A stretch of DNA of 64,000 nucleotides from an uncultured Alphaproteobacteria bacterium (GTDB lineage Bacteria; Pseudomonadota; Alphaproteobacteria; CAAGCB01; CAG-977), in the NCBI GenBank assembly GCA_934277945.1, contig CAKQWA010000005.1, forward strand, positions 61,701 to 125,700, written 5' to 3'. The notes below the pieces were generated by a model that searched no databases, had not been told where the DNA came from, and saw only the letters and a program-made list of their open reading frames with translations. Shown here piece after piece: positions 33,476 to 41,749 of the stretch. The position numbers were made by a program, and so were the translations under genes. Every line of letters begins with the position of its first letter. Positions within the stretch are counted from its first letter, which is position 1.

Positions 33476-36403
33476 ATGGAAAGAGATACATATTTCGCGG
33501 AAATGGACAATTTGGACGAGGCTGCCGAAATCCACAAAGCCTATTCCGAATATAAAAAGGAGTTCTCTTCCGACATCGCGAACGTTAACAGCATCGCCAA
33601 TGCCGATAAAAAAACCGCGCGGCTGTGGGAAATCGTGAACGCTTCCGTCACGCAGGCGGACGGTTCGCGAATCAAGCAGACAGACCTGATGGATTCGGGA
33701 CAGTTCATGCTGGTTTTCAACAGTTTTCGCAACATGGGCAAATTTCAGGACATGATTGACCTGTACGACCGTTGCCCGAACAAAGATTTCACGGACGCGA
33801 CGCTTGTCAAGGAATTGCTTGCGCTGGCGTACGTCAAAACGGGCGCGCCCATTAAAGCGCTTGAAGTCACGCACGATTTGATAGAACGCGCGCACACGCC
33901 GCTTTTCAACCACCTTAAACGCGGCGAAGCGAAAACCCTCAAACCCGTTCACATCCACTCGACGCACGCCGCGCTGAAAAACGCGCAGGACGCGCGCTAC
34001 GCCGTATTGGCGGGACGCCGCCGCGTTTCCAGCACGACCTACGAAATGCAGGGGCGCGCCTACCGTCTGCTTGCGGACAAGGAAAAAAACGGTGGCAAAA
34101 AACAGGCTCTGCTTGAAAAATCCGTCAAAGCGTTGGAAGACGGTTTTGAAGCCACGCTGGACGCTTCCGTCGGGCTGATGGCTTTGCACAGAAACATCGA
34201 ATTGGGCAGAACGGAAAAAGCCGAAAAAACGGCGGAACTGGTTTATCTGGCGGCGTTGCGCGACGGCGCGGAGGAAATGCGCCTGATTAACGGCGAAGAA
34301 AAACTGACTTCGCGCGATTTCGGTCTGCTGAACACCGCTTTGCAGGCGGGCATCCTGTCCGGCAGAAGCGCGGAAGAAATGCAGACGCTGACCGAACGTC
34401 TGGAACGCTGTCCCGCGCGCCGCTGGCAGTTGGACGATTTGGCGGAATCGCTGACGCTGATTGCGGACAAGCATCCGTCCGAGCAGTTGAAAAATCTGCT
34501 GACGACCCTGCGTCAAAAGAAGAAAGCGTATGCATTCACGACGGTTATGGAGCCGCTGACGAAAGGCGTGTACGACCTTCCCGAAAAACAGACGGGCGAA
34601 AACGCGGACAACACGGCGCGCGACGCAAAAATCGCCGCTATCAAGGCGAAAGCGCGCAAACTCGCCCCCGCTGTCGCGCACGACAACATGATGAAATCGC
34701 ACAACCCGTATATGTTGGCGCAAGCCGTCAAAATCGGCGCCATTCTGGATTACAACGAAGAAGCGATGAGCCGCCTGCGCCAAACGTTCATCGAGTCGAA
34801 TCCGCCGCATTGGATGATTGCGTCCACGCAGGGCTTTTTGGAAACGCTGGCGGCGAAAACCGCGGAACCCAATTCGCCCGAAAGCATCCGTATTCGCGAA
34901 CAGGCGGCGATTCTGGGCGGATACGTAACGAAATCCGAAAAGGAAAAATCGGAAAATCAGGCGAAACTGGACGCTTTGTACGCCACGACATACAGTTATC
35001 GCGGACTGGCGTCGCGTTTTGAGGGTTCAAGCCGCGTTTCCGGCAATATGCAGTTCGGCGGACAACTGCCCGATCACGCCGTTTCCAAAAAGGACTTGGA
35101 ACTGTTTTCGGGCTTGTTGAGAATGCCTCTGAAAAAACTGATGCCGCAGGAAAAAATCCCGCAGGACATTGACGCGTCCAAACCGATGTCAAGCATTGCG
35201 GACACGGACAAGTTCTTGAAAGCGGCGGACGCTTTCGTGCGCCACCACTTCGGCACGGACAATTTCGCAAAACACGGCTTTTCACTGGAAGACAACGCGC
35301 TGATGTGCGGCTCGGACGGCTTGCTGAAAGGCACGAAAGGCGGCGAATTGCAGTACGGCAGTCTGTACGACCAGACGGTTGACGGCATGATGCACGTCTG
35401 CGGCAAGCAAAAAGGCAAGGAAGCGAACGCCGGCATTGATTCGCGCACGAACATTTCCGCCATTTTCCTGTTGGGCATGGGCGATTGCCGCCACCATGCG
35501 CAAGTCAAGCAGATTCTGTTCGATATGTGGCAGAAAAAGCAGATGAACGACACTCTGCGCACGGCTTTGCGCGCCGCCGAAGCGGGCAACACGCAGGCGC
35601 ACGACGCCGCCGTTCAGCAGTTCGACCGGATGTACCGCACGGAATTGCGCACGACGGACGTGAAAGTCAATATGCCTATCGTCATGGAGCAAGGCTCGAA
35701 CGACAAAGGCGAAAAGTGGGATTTGATTTACCGTCCCGAACTGACGGCGGACAAAAAGTTCAAGAAAAAAGAACAAGACTCGACGCTTGAAGAACACACG
35801 ATGACCGTTCTGATGACGCGCGACGAAAACGGCGGTTTGAGCCGGCTGGATTTGCGCGACGCGTTCTATCAGCACACATACGACTGGGGCGACAAAAACA
35901 TCCCGTTAAGCGCGATTGAACTGAAAGACGGCAAGCCGAAAGTCGCCGTCGGGTTCGTGAAGAAAGACGAAGTCGCCAACGGCGAGGACGTACCCATTCA
36001 TCTGGAACCGACCGGTTACAACACGGGCAGACGCGACACCGCAGTCAACGACAGCACGGGTGAAGACGTTTGCGTCATGGGTATTCGCGTGCGCGGATTG
36101 GAATCCCCCGCCCGCTTCGCCGCCCAGTTGCGCGATCGCGACCGCATGATTGACAAATTGCACGAAGTGCTGCATACGGAACAAACCGTTTACCAGCCCA
36201 GAGCGCAGGAAAAGGAGCAACAGCAAGAAGAAAAGAAAGAACAAAAAGACGCGCCCGAAACGCCGAAGAAGAACTACACGGCGATTTACGCCGCCGCCGT
36301 TTCCAACAGGGTCAAACACGCGGCTCAACACAAAGCGCAAGCGCCCGAACCGAAAAAGGCGAGCGCAATTCTTTTCGCAAGCAGAAAGGACAGATCGCGA
36401 TGA
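33476..36403 (+). CDS. Large protein with TRAFs-binding/TPR-like N-terminus and transglutaminase-like C-terminal domain
   Basis: The 975-residue protein has no signal peptide or membrane helix. Residues about 70-265 are helical and resemble the MAP3K TRAFs-binding (TPR-like) region: LLALAYVKTGAPIKALEV, then GRAYRLLADKE and ALEDGFEATLDASVGLMALH. Residues about 640-800 show a transglutaminase/papain-like pattern: Cys671 in GDCRHHAQVKQILFD, His774 in EEHTMTVLMTRD and Asp792 or Asp795 in LDLRDAFY, with the right order and spacing for a Cys-His-Asp triad. The tail from residue 890 is Glu/Gln/Lys-rich. The start follows a GGGGG ribosome-binding site and a strong promoter. The next gene overlaps as ATGA. 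No named family is recognised for the whole; a signalling, conflict or peptide-processing role is inference. Confidence 0.75.
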   Translation: MERDTYFAEMDNLDEAAEIHKAYSEYKKEFSSDIANVNSIANADKKTARLWEIVNASVTQADGSRIKQTDLMDSGQFMLVFNSFRNMGKFQDMIDLYDRCPNKDFTDATLVKELLALAYVKTGAPIKALEVTHDLIERAHTPLFNHLKRGEAKTLKPVHIHSTHAALKNAQDARYAVLAGRRRVSSTTYEMQGRAYRLLADKEKNGGKKQALLEKSVKALEDGFEATLDASVGLMALHRNIELGRTEKAEKTAELVYLAALRDGAEEMRLINGEEKLTSRDFGLLNTALQAGILSGRSAEEMQTLTERLERCPARRWQLDDLAESLTLIADKHPSEQLKNLLTTLRQKKKAYAFTTVMEPLTKGVYDLPEKQTGENADNTARDAKIAAIKAKARKLAPAVAHDNMMKSHNPYMLAQAVKIGAILDYNEEAMSRLRQTFIESNPPHWMIASTQGFLETLAAKTAEPNSPESIRIREQAAILGGYVTKSEKEKSENQAKLDALYATTYSYRGLASRFEGSSRVSGNMQFGGQLPDHAVSKKDLELFSGLLRMPLKKLMPQEKIPQDIDASKPMSSIADTDKFLKAADAFVRHHFGTDNFAKHGFSLEDNALMCGSDGLLKGTKGGELQYGSLYDQTVDGMMHVCGKQKGKEANAGIDSRTNISAIFLLGMGDCRHHAQVKQILFDMWQKKQMNDTLRTALRAAEAGNTQAHDAAVQQFDRMYRTELRTTDVKVNMPIVMEQGSNDKGEKWDLIYRPELTADKKFKKKEQDSTLEEHTMTVLMTRDENGGLSRLDLRDAFYQHTYDWGDKNIPLSAIELKDGKPKVAVGFVKKDEVANGEDVPIHLEPTGYNTGRRDTAVNDSTGEDVCVMGIRVRGLESPARFAAQLRDRDRMIDKLHEVLHTEQTVYQPRAQEKEQQQEEKKEQKDAPETPKKNYTAIYAAAVSNRVKHAAQHKAQAPEPKKASAILFASRKDRSR

Positions 36404-36609
36404 AAACCGTTGTTTTTGAAGAAATCTGCCCCGCGTGCCACGCGGTGAACGAAGTTTCCGCCGTCAAGCGCGAAGACGGATTCAACGACGAAGAAACGTT
36501 TTACTGTGCGCTGTGCGGATGCGAAATCGGCGCGACGACCGCCGCCGAACCGCCGAAAACGAAAATCATCGCCGATGCGGGCGACCCCGCCGAAGAAGAA
36601 ATGATTTAA
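36400..36609 (+). CDS. Small zinc-ribbon protein
   Basis: The 69-residue protein has two cysteine pairs, C10-P-A-C13 and C36-A-L-C39 (plus C41), the spacing of a rubredoxin-like zinc ribbon, followed by a flexible acidic tail. No other domain is visible. Its ATG overlaps the stop of the 975-residue protein (ATGA), so the two are translated together and probably act together. The specific function is unknown. A strong terminator closes the operon. Confidence 0.8.
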   Translation: MKTVVFEEICPACHAVNEVSAVKREDGFNDEETFYCALCGCEIGATTAAEPPKTKIIADAGDPAEEEMI

Positions 36610-36615
36610 AATGAA

Positions 36616-36642
36616 AAATCCCCGCGCGAACGGGGATTTTTT
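36616..36642. terminator. Bidirectional terminator between the zinc-ribbon gene and rnpB
   Basis: AATCCCCG (36617-36624) and CGGGGATT (36631-36638) form an 8-bp stem with a T-run after it on the plus strand and one on the minus strand too. It serves the plus operon and rnpB. Confidence 0.92.
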
Positions 36643-36644
36643 AT

Positions 36645-37002
36645 GTCGGGCGGTCTGTAAGCCGGGTTCTGTTTTGACGGTCATTCATCTGAAACGTTTG
36701 TTGCCAAACGTCTTAACGCGACCTACCCTGAGCAAAGGCGGGAACGCCTTTTTGATTGCACAAAGTGCAAGCCCCTTTGGTCTTGCTTCCGATAGGGTTT
36801 TCCGTCGCCTTTTACATTGCTGTAAAAGCGGTGCGCTCTTACCGCGCCGTTTCACCCTTGCCGCCCCGAAGGGCTTGGCGGTTTGCTTTCTGTTTCACTT
36901 TCCCGAGAGTTGCCTCTGCCGGACGTTATCCGGTATCGTGTTCCCGTAAAGCCCGGACTTTCCTCACCCGCAAAAGCGGGCGCGACCGTCCGACCGCCCG
37001 AC
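36645..37002 (-). ncRNA. rnpB: RNase P RNA, bacterial class A
   Basis: On the minus strand the RNA starts GTCGGGCGGTC and ends GACCGCCCGAC, which pair as helix P1. Conserved elements in order are GAGGAAAGTCCGGGC (CR-I), then AGAGTGAAACAG-like and GGTGAAACGGCG segments, GGTAAGAGCGCACCG, AAGGCGACGGAAAACCCTAT, GTAGGTCGCG-like J regions, and ACAGAACCCGGCTTACAGACC at the 3' end including the ACCA-binding loop region. Length of about 358 nt fits. Ends are set by P1 and are approximate to a few bases. Confidence 0.96.
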
Positions 37003-37012
37003 GATTAGAAAA

Positions 37013-37681
37013 TTATTCTTTTTTTTCGCGCGCGTCAAAGAATTTTTGCGCGACGGCGGCGGCGCGTTCGGCGATTTGCTCCCCGCCCTTGAAATAATCG
37101 GGGTAAAAATGGCGGCAAAAAGCGATTGTCGCGGCTTTTTCGTCCGACACGTCGTAACCGATGTACGCCAGATTTTCTTTCAGCGAGCCGTCAGGCGCGT
37201 CGAAAGCGTCCGTCCACAGCCCGATTTGACTGTTTGCCAGACTTTTCCAGTCGAACAACTCCCCCGGATCGCGCTTGCGCGCCGGCGCGACGTCGGCATG
37301 AGCCAGCACGTTGTAAAACGGAATGTCCCAGCGGTTCATAATATCCGCGCACACGCGGCGTACGGAATCAATCTGCTCCACGGGAAAAGGCTTGTAGCCG
37401 AATTCGTGTCCCGCGTTGGAAATTTCAATGCCGATCGAGCGGCTGTTAATGTCGCTTTTGCCGTTCCACAAGGACACGCCGGCGTGCCACGCGCGCTTTC
37501 CCTCCGGCACCAGAGCGTAGACCTTGCCCTTTTCATCGACCAGATAGTGCGCGCTGACCTGCGCCTGCTTGTCGCACAAGCGTTCCAGCGCGGCGCGCGT
37601 CGAACGCATCCCCGTGTAATGCAAAATGATCATTTCCGGAAAGGCTTTGCGATCGTTGAAATTCGGAGAAGACCAGCGCAT
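37013..37681 (-). CDS. ampD: N-acetylmuramoyl-L-alanine amidase, AmpD type
   Basis: The 222-residue Amidase_2-family enzyme cleaves anhydro-muropeptides between MurNAc and L-Ala during peptidoglycan recycling. Zinc ligands are expected at His21 (ILHYTGM), the His of LAHADVAP and the Asp of RKRDPG. Other family marks are SAHYLVDEKGKVYALV, RAWHAGVS and SRSIGIEISN. There is no signal peptide, as for cytosolic AmpD. The start MRWSSPNFN is chosen because AAGGA lies seven bases before it; ATGs further upstream lack ribosome-binding sites. Its stop lies 11 bp from the rnpB 5' end, so the rnpB promoter must overlap it. Confidence 0.92.
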   Translation of the reverse strand: MRWSSPNFNDRKAFPEMIILHYTGMRSTRAALERLCDKQAQVSAHYLVDEKGKVYALVPEGKRAWHAGVSLWNGKSDINSRSIGIEISNAGHEFGYKPFPVEQIDSVRRVCADIMNRWDIPFYNVLAHADVAPARKRDPGELFDWKSLANSQIGLWTDAFDAPDGSLKENLAYIGYDVSDEKAATIAFCRHFYPDYFKGGEQIAERAAAVAQKFFDAREKKE

Positions 37682-37755
37682 AAAAAAATCCTTTGAAAGA
37701 TGTTCAAACGGCATTATTGTAAATCGTTTTCGTATCCGGCGACAAGGAAATAAAA

Positions 37756-38274
37756 ATGACCGACAGAATTTTACCGACTTCAAAACAGCAACTGCTTGAT
37801 TTTCTGACATCGTTGCATATCGAGCATAAAACGACGGAGCATCCCGCCGTTTTCACGGTCGAGGAAGGCAACAAAATCTGGCACGGCATCAAGGGCGTGC
37901 ATTGCAAAAACCTTTTCTTGAAAGACGCGAAAGGCAAGTTGTGGCTGGTTGTCGCGCCCGCGAACGCCCGCGTTGATTTGAAAGCCCTGCCCGCGAAAAT
38001 CGGCTCGAAGCGCGTGTCGTTCGGCAACGAAGATTTGCTGTTTGACGTTCTGGGCATTACGAAAGGCTCCGTCACGCCGTTTTGCATCATGAACGACAAG
38101 CAAAATCAGGTCACCGTCGTTCTGGACAAGACGATGATGGCAAACGAATTCGTCAATTACCACCCGCTGACGAACACGGCGACAACGACGCTCACCCCCG
38201 ACGGCTTGATGACGTTCATGCGCGCCTGCGCCCACGAACCGATGATTGTCGACGTGATTGAACATGATGAATGA
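37756..38274 (+). CDS. proX: Prolyl-tRNA editing protein ProX (YbaK/EbsC-type deacylase)
   Basis: The 172-residue single-domain protein matches the INS/YbaK deacylase fold of ProX, which hydrolyses Ala-tRNA-Pro in trans. Typical segments are LHIEHKTTEHPAVFTVEEG, KNLFLKDAKGKLWLVV, ALPAKIGSKRVSFGNEDLL, GSVTPFCIMND and NYHPLTNTATTTL. It is divergent from ampD. It likely ends transcription at the hairpin near 38321. Confidence 0.92.
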   Translation: MTDRILPTSKQQLLDFLTSLHIEHKTTEHPAVFTVEEGNKIWHGIKGVHCKNLFLKDAKGKLWLVVAPANARVDLKALPAKIGSKRVSFGNEDLLFDVLGITKGSVTPFCIMNDKQNQVTVVLDKTMMANEFVNYHPLTNTATTTLTPDGLMTFMRACAHEPMIVDVIEHDE

Positions 38275-38275
38275 G

Positions 38276-38304
38276 TTGACTTTTCGACAAAAATAATATA
38301 ACAT
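38276..38304 (+). promoter_or_regulatory. Possible promoter just after proX, leading into a terminator
   Basis: TTGACT (38276-38281), 17 bases, then TAACAT (38299-38304). The -35 is strong and the -10 moderate. A transcript from here would meet the terminator at 38321 after only about 40 bases, suggesting a leader/attenuator for the terminase gene or a tiny RNA. Confidence 0.4.
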
Positions 38305-38320
38305 AGTGTTAATCAGTATT

Positions 38321-38351
38321 GCTCCCGTCCGGACAGGTCGGGGGCTTTTTT
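38321..38351 (+). terminator. Terminator between proX and the terminase gene
   Basis: GCTCCCG (38321-38327) and CGGGGGC (38339-38345) form a 7-bp stem with one G-T pair, followed by six T. Confidence 0.88.
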
Positions 38352-38380
38352 ATGCTAGAAAATAAAGGATTTGCGAAAAA

Positions 38381-39706
38381 ATGCGAAACATCAAAATACC
38401 GAACAAATGGCGTGTGCGCCGATATCAGCTGAAATTGTGGCACTATCTGGAAAAAGGGGGTAAGCGGGCGATTGCCGTGTGGCACAGGCGCGCGGGCAAA
38501 GACAGTCTGTCGCTGAATTGGACGGCGGTCGCCGCCTTGCAGCGCGTCGGCGTGTACTGGCATATGCTGCCGCTTCAAACGCAGGCGCGCAAAGTCGTCT
38601 GGGACGGCGTCGACAAACAGGGGCGGCGCATCATCGACCAAGTGTTTCCCAAAGAATTGCGCCGGTCGTGCAACGCGCAGGAAATGAAAATCGAATTAAA
38701 AAACGGCTCTGTCTGGCAATGCGTCGGGTCGGACAATTACAACGCTTTGGTCGGTGCGAACCCCGTCGGCGTCGTGTTTTCCGAATATGCGATTTCCGAC
38801 CCGAAAGCGTGGGATTACATTCGTCCGATATTGGCGGAAAACGGCGGCTGGGCGCTGTTCATCTATACGCCGCGCGGACGCAATCACGGCTGGAAACTGT
38901 TTGAAACGGCAAGCAAAAATCCCGATTGGTTCGTGCAAAAACTGTCCGTCGAGCAAACAAAAGCCGTCCCGTTGAGCGCGATTGACGCGGAACGCAAGGC
39001 GGGCATGGACGAAGACACGATTCAGCAGGAATTTTACTGCTCGTTCGACGCGGCGCTGAAAGGCGGTTATTACGGAACGTACATCGCCGCTTTGGAAAAC
39101 GGCGGCAAAATCGGACAAGTGCCGCACAACCCGCAAAATCCCGTTCTGACGGCGTGGGATTTGGGCGTCGGCGACGCGACGGCGATTTGGTTCTATCAGC
39201 GAAACGGCGACTTTGTCGATGTCATCGACTATTACGAAGCCAGCGGCGTCGGATTGGAGCATTACGTCAAAGTGCTGAAAGAAAAGCCGTACGCTTACAC
39301 GAACGACAACATTTTTCCGCACGACATCCGCGTGCATGAACTGGGATCGGGCAAAAGCCGTCTGGATATGCTGGCGGCGCTGGGCGTGCGCGGGCGCGTT
39401 CTGCCAAGAACAAGCGTTGACGACGGCATCGCCGCCGTGCGCCTGCTGCTGCCGAAATGCCGGTTTGATTCCGAAAAATGCGCCAAAGGACTGGAAGCCC
39501 TGCGGCAATACCAAAAAGCGTGGGACGACGTGCGCAAAGATTTCATGCCCCGCCCGCTTCACGATTGGACGAGCCACGCCGCCGACGCATTTCGTTATCT
39601 GGCGTGCGGCTTGAAAAAATCCGTCCCCGTCGACGCGGCGGCGCAAACCCGCGCGCAACGGGCGTACGAGGCTTACGACCCGCTGTCCGCCGTTTTCGAC
39701 CGGTAA
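38381..39706 (+). CDS. Phage-type terminase large subunit (orphan)
   Basis: The 441-residue protein has both halves of a TerL packaging motor. The ATPase part has Walker A HRRAGKDS (35-42) and Walker B VVFSEYA (131-137, Glu135), plus the coupling motif FIYTPRGRNHG. The nuclease part has Asp260 and Asp265 (TAWDLGVGDATAIW) and HDWTSHAADAFRY near the C-terminus. It is uninterrupted, yet no small terminase, portal, capsid or integrase gene is near; neighbours are housekeeping genes. It is either a prophage remnant or a domesticated gene. An AAAGGA ribosome-binding site is present. The 3' end overlaps the convergent gene by 34 bp. Confidence 0.88.
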   Translation: MRNIKIPNKWRVRRYQLKLWHYLEKGGKRAIAVWHRRAGKDSLSLNWTAVAALQRVGVYWHMLPLQTQARKVVWDGVDKQGRRIIDQVFPKELRRSCNAQEMKIELKNGSVWQCVGSDNYNALVGANPVGVVFSEYAISDPKAWDYIRPILAENGGWALFIYTPRGRNHGWKLFETASKNPDWFVQKLSVEQTKAVPLSAIDAERKAGMDEDTIQQEFYCSFDAALKGGYYGTYIAALENGGKIGQVPHNPQNPVLTAWDLGVGDATAIWFYQRNGDFVDVIDYYEASGVGLEHYVKVLKEKPYAYTNDNIFPHDIRVHELGSGKSRLDMLAALGVRGRVLPRTSVDDGIAAVRLLLPKCRFDSEKCAKGLEALRQYQKAWDDVRKDFMPRPLHDWTSHAADAFRYLACGLKKSVPVDAAAQTRAQRAYEAYDPLSAVFDR

Positions 39707-40179
39707 CGCTCCCGCCAAGACTTGCCGTCAATCAGCAATTCTTTGGCGTACGCGTCGCCGCGCTTCGTCACGGACAACAGCAATTCAAATTTCAAATCCC
39801 GTTTTTGAAAATCCCTGTCCAAAGCGTCGGCGTCGATTTCAGGCACATAATAGCGCGACAAATTGTCGGAAAACCGCCCCCAGCGGCACTCTCCCTTGAA
39901 AAACACGGGACAGTCCGACGGTTTGCCGCGCGTGATTTTCTTTGTTTCCCAGCAGAAATAGGACGGTTCGACGCTGTAAGTGCGCTTGTCCCCGCACGTC
40001 AAATCCGCCTTGTACTTGATTTGAAAGGCGATGTAGCGTCCCGCAATCAGACTGCGCGGATCGAATCCCTCGATTTCAACGACAAGCGGCGTGCCGTTCG
40101 CGCGCTCATACGTTAAAAACAGCGTCCAAACAAGCAGAACGGCGACGCTTGACATCAAGATTAAAAACGTTTTTTTCAT
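39673..40179 (-). CDS. GDYXXLXY-domain membrane-anchored protein
   Basis: The 168-residue protein has one N-terminal membrane helix (TFLILMSSVAVLLVWTLFL) and then an exported domain with the family signature GFDPRSLIAGRYIAFQIKY, the GDYXXLXY-type motif in a slightly altered form. Such proteins are regularly encoded next to DUF2157 membrane proteins, as here with an ATGA overlap. Their role is not established. The family motif reads GRYIAF, so the strict GDY triplet is changed. Confidence 0.82.
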   Translation of the reverse strand: MKKTFLILMSSVAVLLVWTLFLTYERANGTPLVVEIEGFDPRSLIAGRYIAFQIKYKADLTCGDKRTYSVEPSYFCWETKKITRGKPSDCPVFFKGECRWGRFSDNLSRYYVPEIDADALDRDFQKRDLKFELLLSVTKRGDAYAKELLIDGKSWRERYRSKTADSGS

Positions 40180-41114
40180 GACGCTTTCTCCGTTTTGAAA
40201 AAGCGCAGCAGACGCTTTTGAAGCTCATACCACGCGGACGCAAGAACGACAATCAGCACGCCGAAAGCAATCAGCCCGACTCCCGTTTGCGTCAAACTGC
40301 CGAACAGGTCGATAAAGCCGAAAAAGACGCGCAGCGCGATGCAAAAAGACGTCCAGCGGAACAATCCCGCCCCGTTTGTCCGGAGCGCGTCGGCGCACAG
40401 CGCGAACAACAGCGCGATTTGCACGAAAAAACACCCCCAAGAGTGATACGAATACAACAGAAACAGGAAAACACCGACATACAGATAAAACGTCAGCGCG
40501 GCGCGCATCGGCGCGAAGCGTTCGGGCAGTTTGCGGCTTAAAACGATGACGGCGCACGCGACCAAAACGGTTGTCAACGCCATGCCGAAAAGTTCCCCCC
40601 TGAAAAACCGCCAAATGTACTTGCCGACGAATTCGTCCAAAAATCCGGCATAAGCGGCGGGAAAAAACGCAAAAAACAGATACGGCTTGCGCGTCGCGCA
40701 CAACAGCGGCAAGGTCAGCAGGCTGACAAATCGGAAAAAAGCGCGCTCGTCGGGCGGCAGATTGAAGATTTGCGCGACCAAACCGACGCATCCGACCGTC
40801 AGCAGAGCCTGCAAAACCAGCAGAGCCTCAAAAGCGCGCGGTCGCTTTTGCCTGCATTTCGCCGCCGCGTACGCGTTGCCCGTCAGCATCGCAAACATCG
40901 CCGTCAATTTAAAGGCGTCGGAAATTTCATCCCAATGCGCCGCAATCAGCGAAAGAATCCCCAAAGAAACGCTCAACGCCCCCAGCGTCATAAAAACGCC
41001 GCGCGCGCCGAAAAAGCCGTCTTTGCGCTCGAAATCCAAAATCTTTTGCGCCTGCGCGGAAGTGATAATCCCCGCCTGCGCCCACTTTTCAACCCTTTTT
41101 GACAATCTTGCCAT
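40176..41114 (-). CDS. DUF2157 polytopic membrane protein
   Basis: The 312-residue protein starts with a cytosolic helical segment RVEKWAQAGIITSAQAQKIL, the DUF2157 N-terminal mark, followed by about eight hydrophobic helices. The second helix carries GALSVSLGILSLIAAHWDEI, also typical. The C-terminus is basic. It is upstream of and overlapping the GDYXXLXY gene; the two probably form one membrane complex of unknown function. Confidence 0.85.
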   Translation of the reverse strand: MARLSKRVEKWAQAGIITSAQAQKILDFERKDGFFGARGVFMTLGALSVSLGILSLIAAHWDEISDAFKLTAMFAMLTGNAYAAAKCRQKRPRAFEALLVLQALLTVGCVGLVAQIFNLPPDERAFFRFVSLLTLPLLCATRKPYLFFAFFPAAYAGFLDEFVGKYIWRFFRGELFGMALTTVLVACAVIVLSRKLPERFAPMRAALTFYLYVGVFLFLLYSYHSWGCFFVQIALLFALCADALRTNGAGLFRWTSFCIALRVFFGFIDLFGSLTQTGVGLIAFGVLIVVLASAWYELQKRLLRFFKTEKAS

Positions 41115-41273
41115 AACCCCTCCGTTTTTTTAAAGCATATCCGCCGACGCGCGCTTTTTGCAAGCGGAATGACGAAAATTAAAAAAACATTAAAAAAAGA
41201 GTGTATTTTGCGGCGGAAACGGATAAACTGTCCGTGTCTTTTGTTCCAACATTTTCAGACAAGGAGTTCTTCA

Positions 41274-41723
41274 ATGAAGAAAATTATTGCAGCAGTTGCC
41301 GTCGCCGCTTGTTTTTCCGCTTCTTCGGCTTTCGCCGTTGACAGCACGGGTTGCGGTTTGGGTTCTATGGCTTGGCGCGGTCAGTCGGGCGTCGCTCCGC
41401 AGGTTTTGGCGGCGACGACGAACGGATTTTTCGGCATCCAGACGTTCGGCATCACGTCCGGCACGTCGGGTTGCGATCCGCGCGGTCGCATTACGGGCGG
41501 CACGGGCGTCATGTTCGCTTTCTTGGAAAAGAATCTGGATCAATTCGCTTTGGACGCTTCCCGCGGCAAAGGCGAAACCATTGACGCGATCGCTTCGTTG
41601 ATGAACCTGCCCGCCGAACAGGTCGGCAAAACGGCGCAGGAAAACTTCGCCGTTCTGTTCCCCCAGCAGAACGTTGACGCGTTGAGCGTGTCCGAAACGT
41701 TCGCTTCCCTGCTCAACGGCTGA
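41274..41723 (+). CDS. DUF3015-family exported protein
   Basis: The 149-residue protein has a clear signal peptide (MKKIIAAVAVAACFSASSAFA, cleaved before VDSTGC). The mature domain shows the DUF3015 pattern: STGCGLGSMAWRGQSG near the N-terminus, QVLAATTNGFFGIQTFGITSGTSGC, then FLEKNLDQFALDASRGKGET and LAxLMN-like helices. Two cysteines could form a disulfide in the periplasm. The start has a perfect AAGGAG ribosome-binding site. It lies 26 bp upstream of a DUF4105 gene, a pairing I recall from other proteobacteria. Function unknown. Confidence 0.88.
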   Translation: MKKIIAAVAVAACFSASSAFAVDSTGCGLGSMAWRGQSGVAPQVLAATTNGFFGIQTFGITSGTSGCDPRGRITGGTGVMFAFLEKNLDQFALDASRGKGETIDAIASLMNLPAEQVGKTAQENFAVLFPQQNVDALSVSETFASLLNG

Positions 41724-41749
41724 GGCTCGCGCAAGACAAAGGGTTTGAC

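Noticed and set aside
36611..37097. Plus-strand frames of about 112 codons
   Set aside because: They fall in the RNase P RNA gene, which accounts for the conserved sequence on the opposite strand.
38381..39706. Whole prophage around the terminase
   Set aside because: No integrase, portal, capsid, tail or lysis gene and no attachment repeats were seen nearby.
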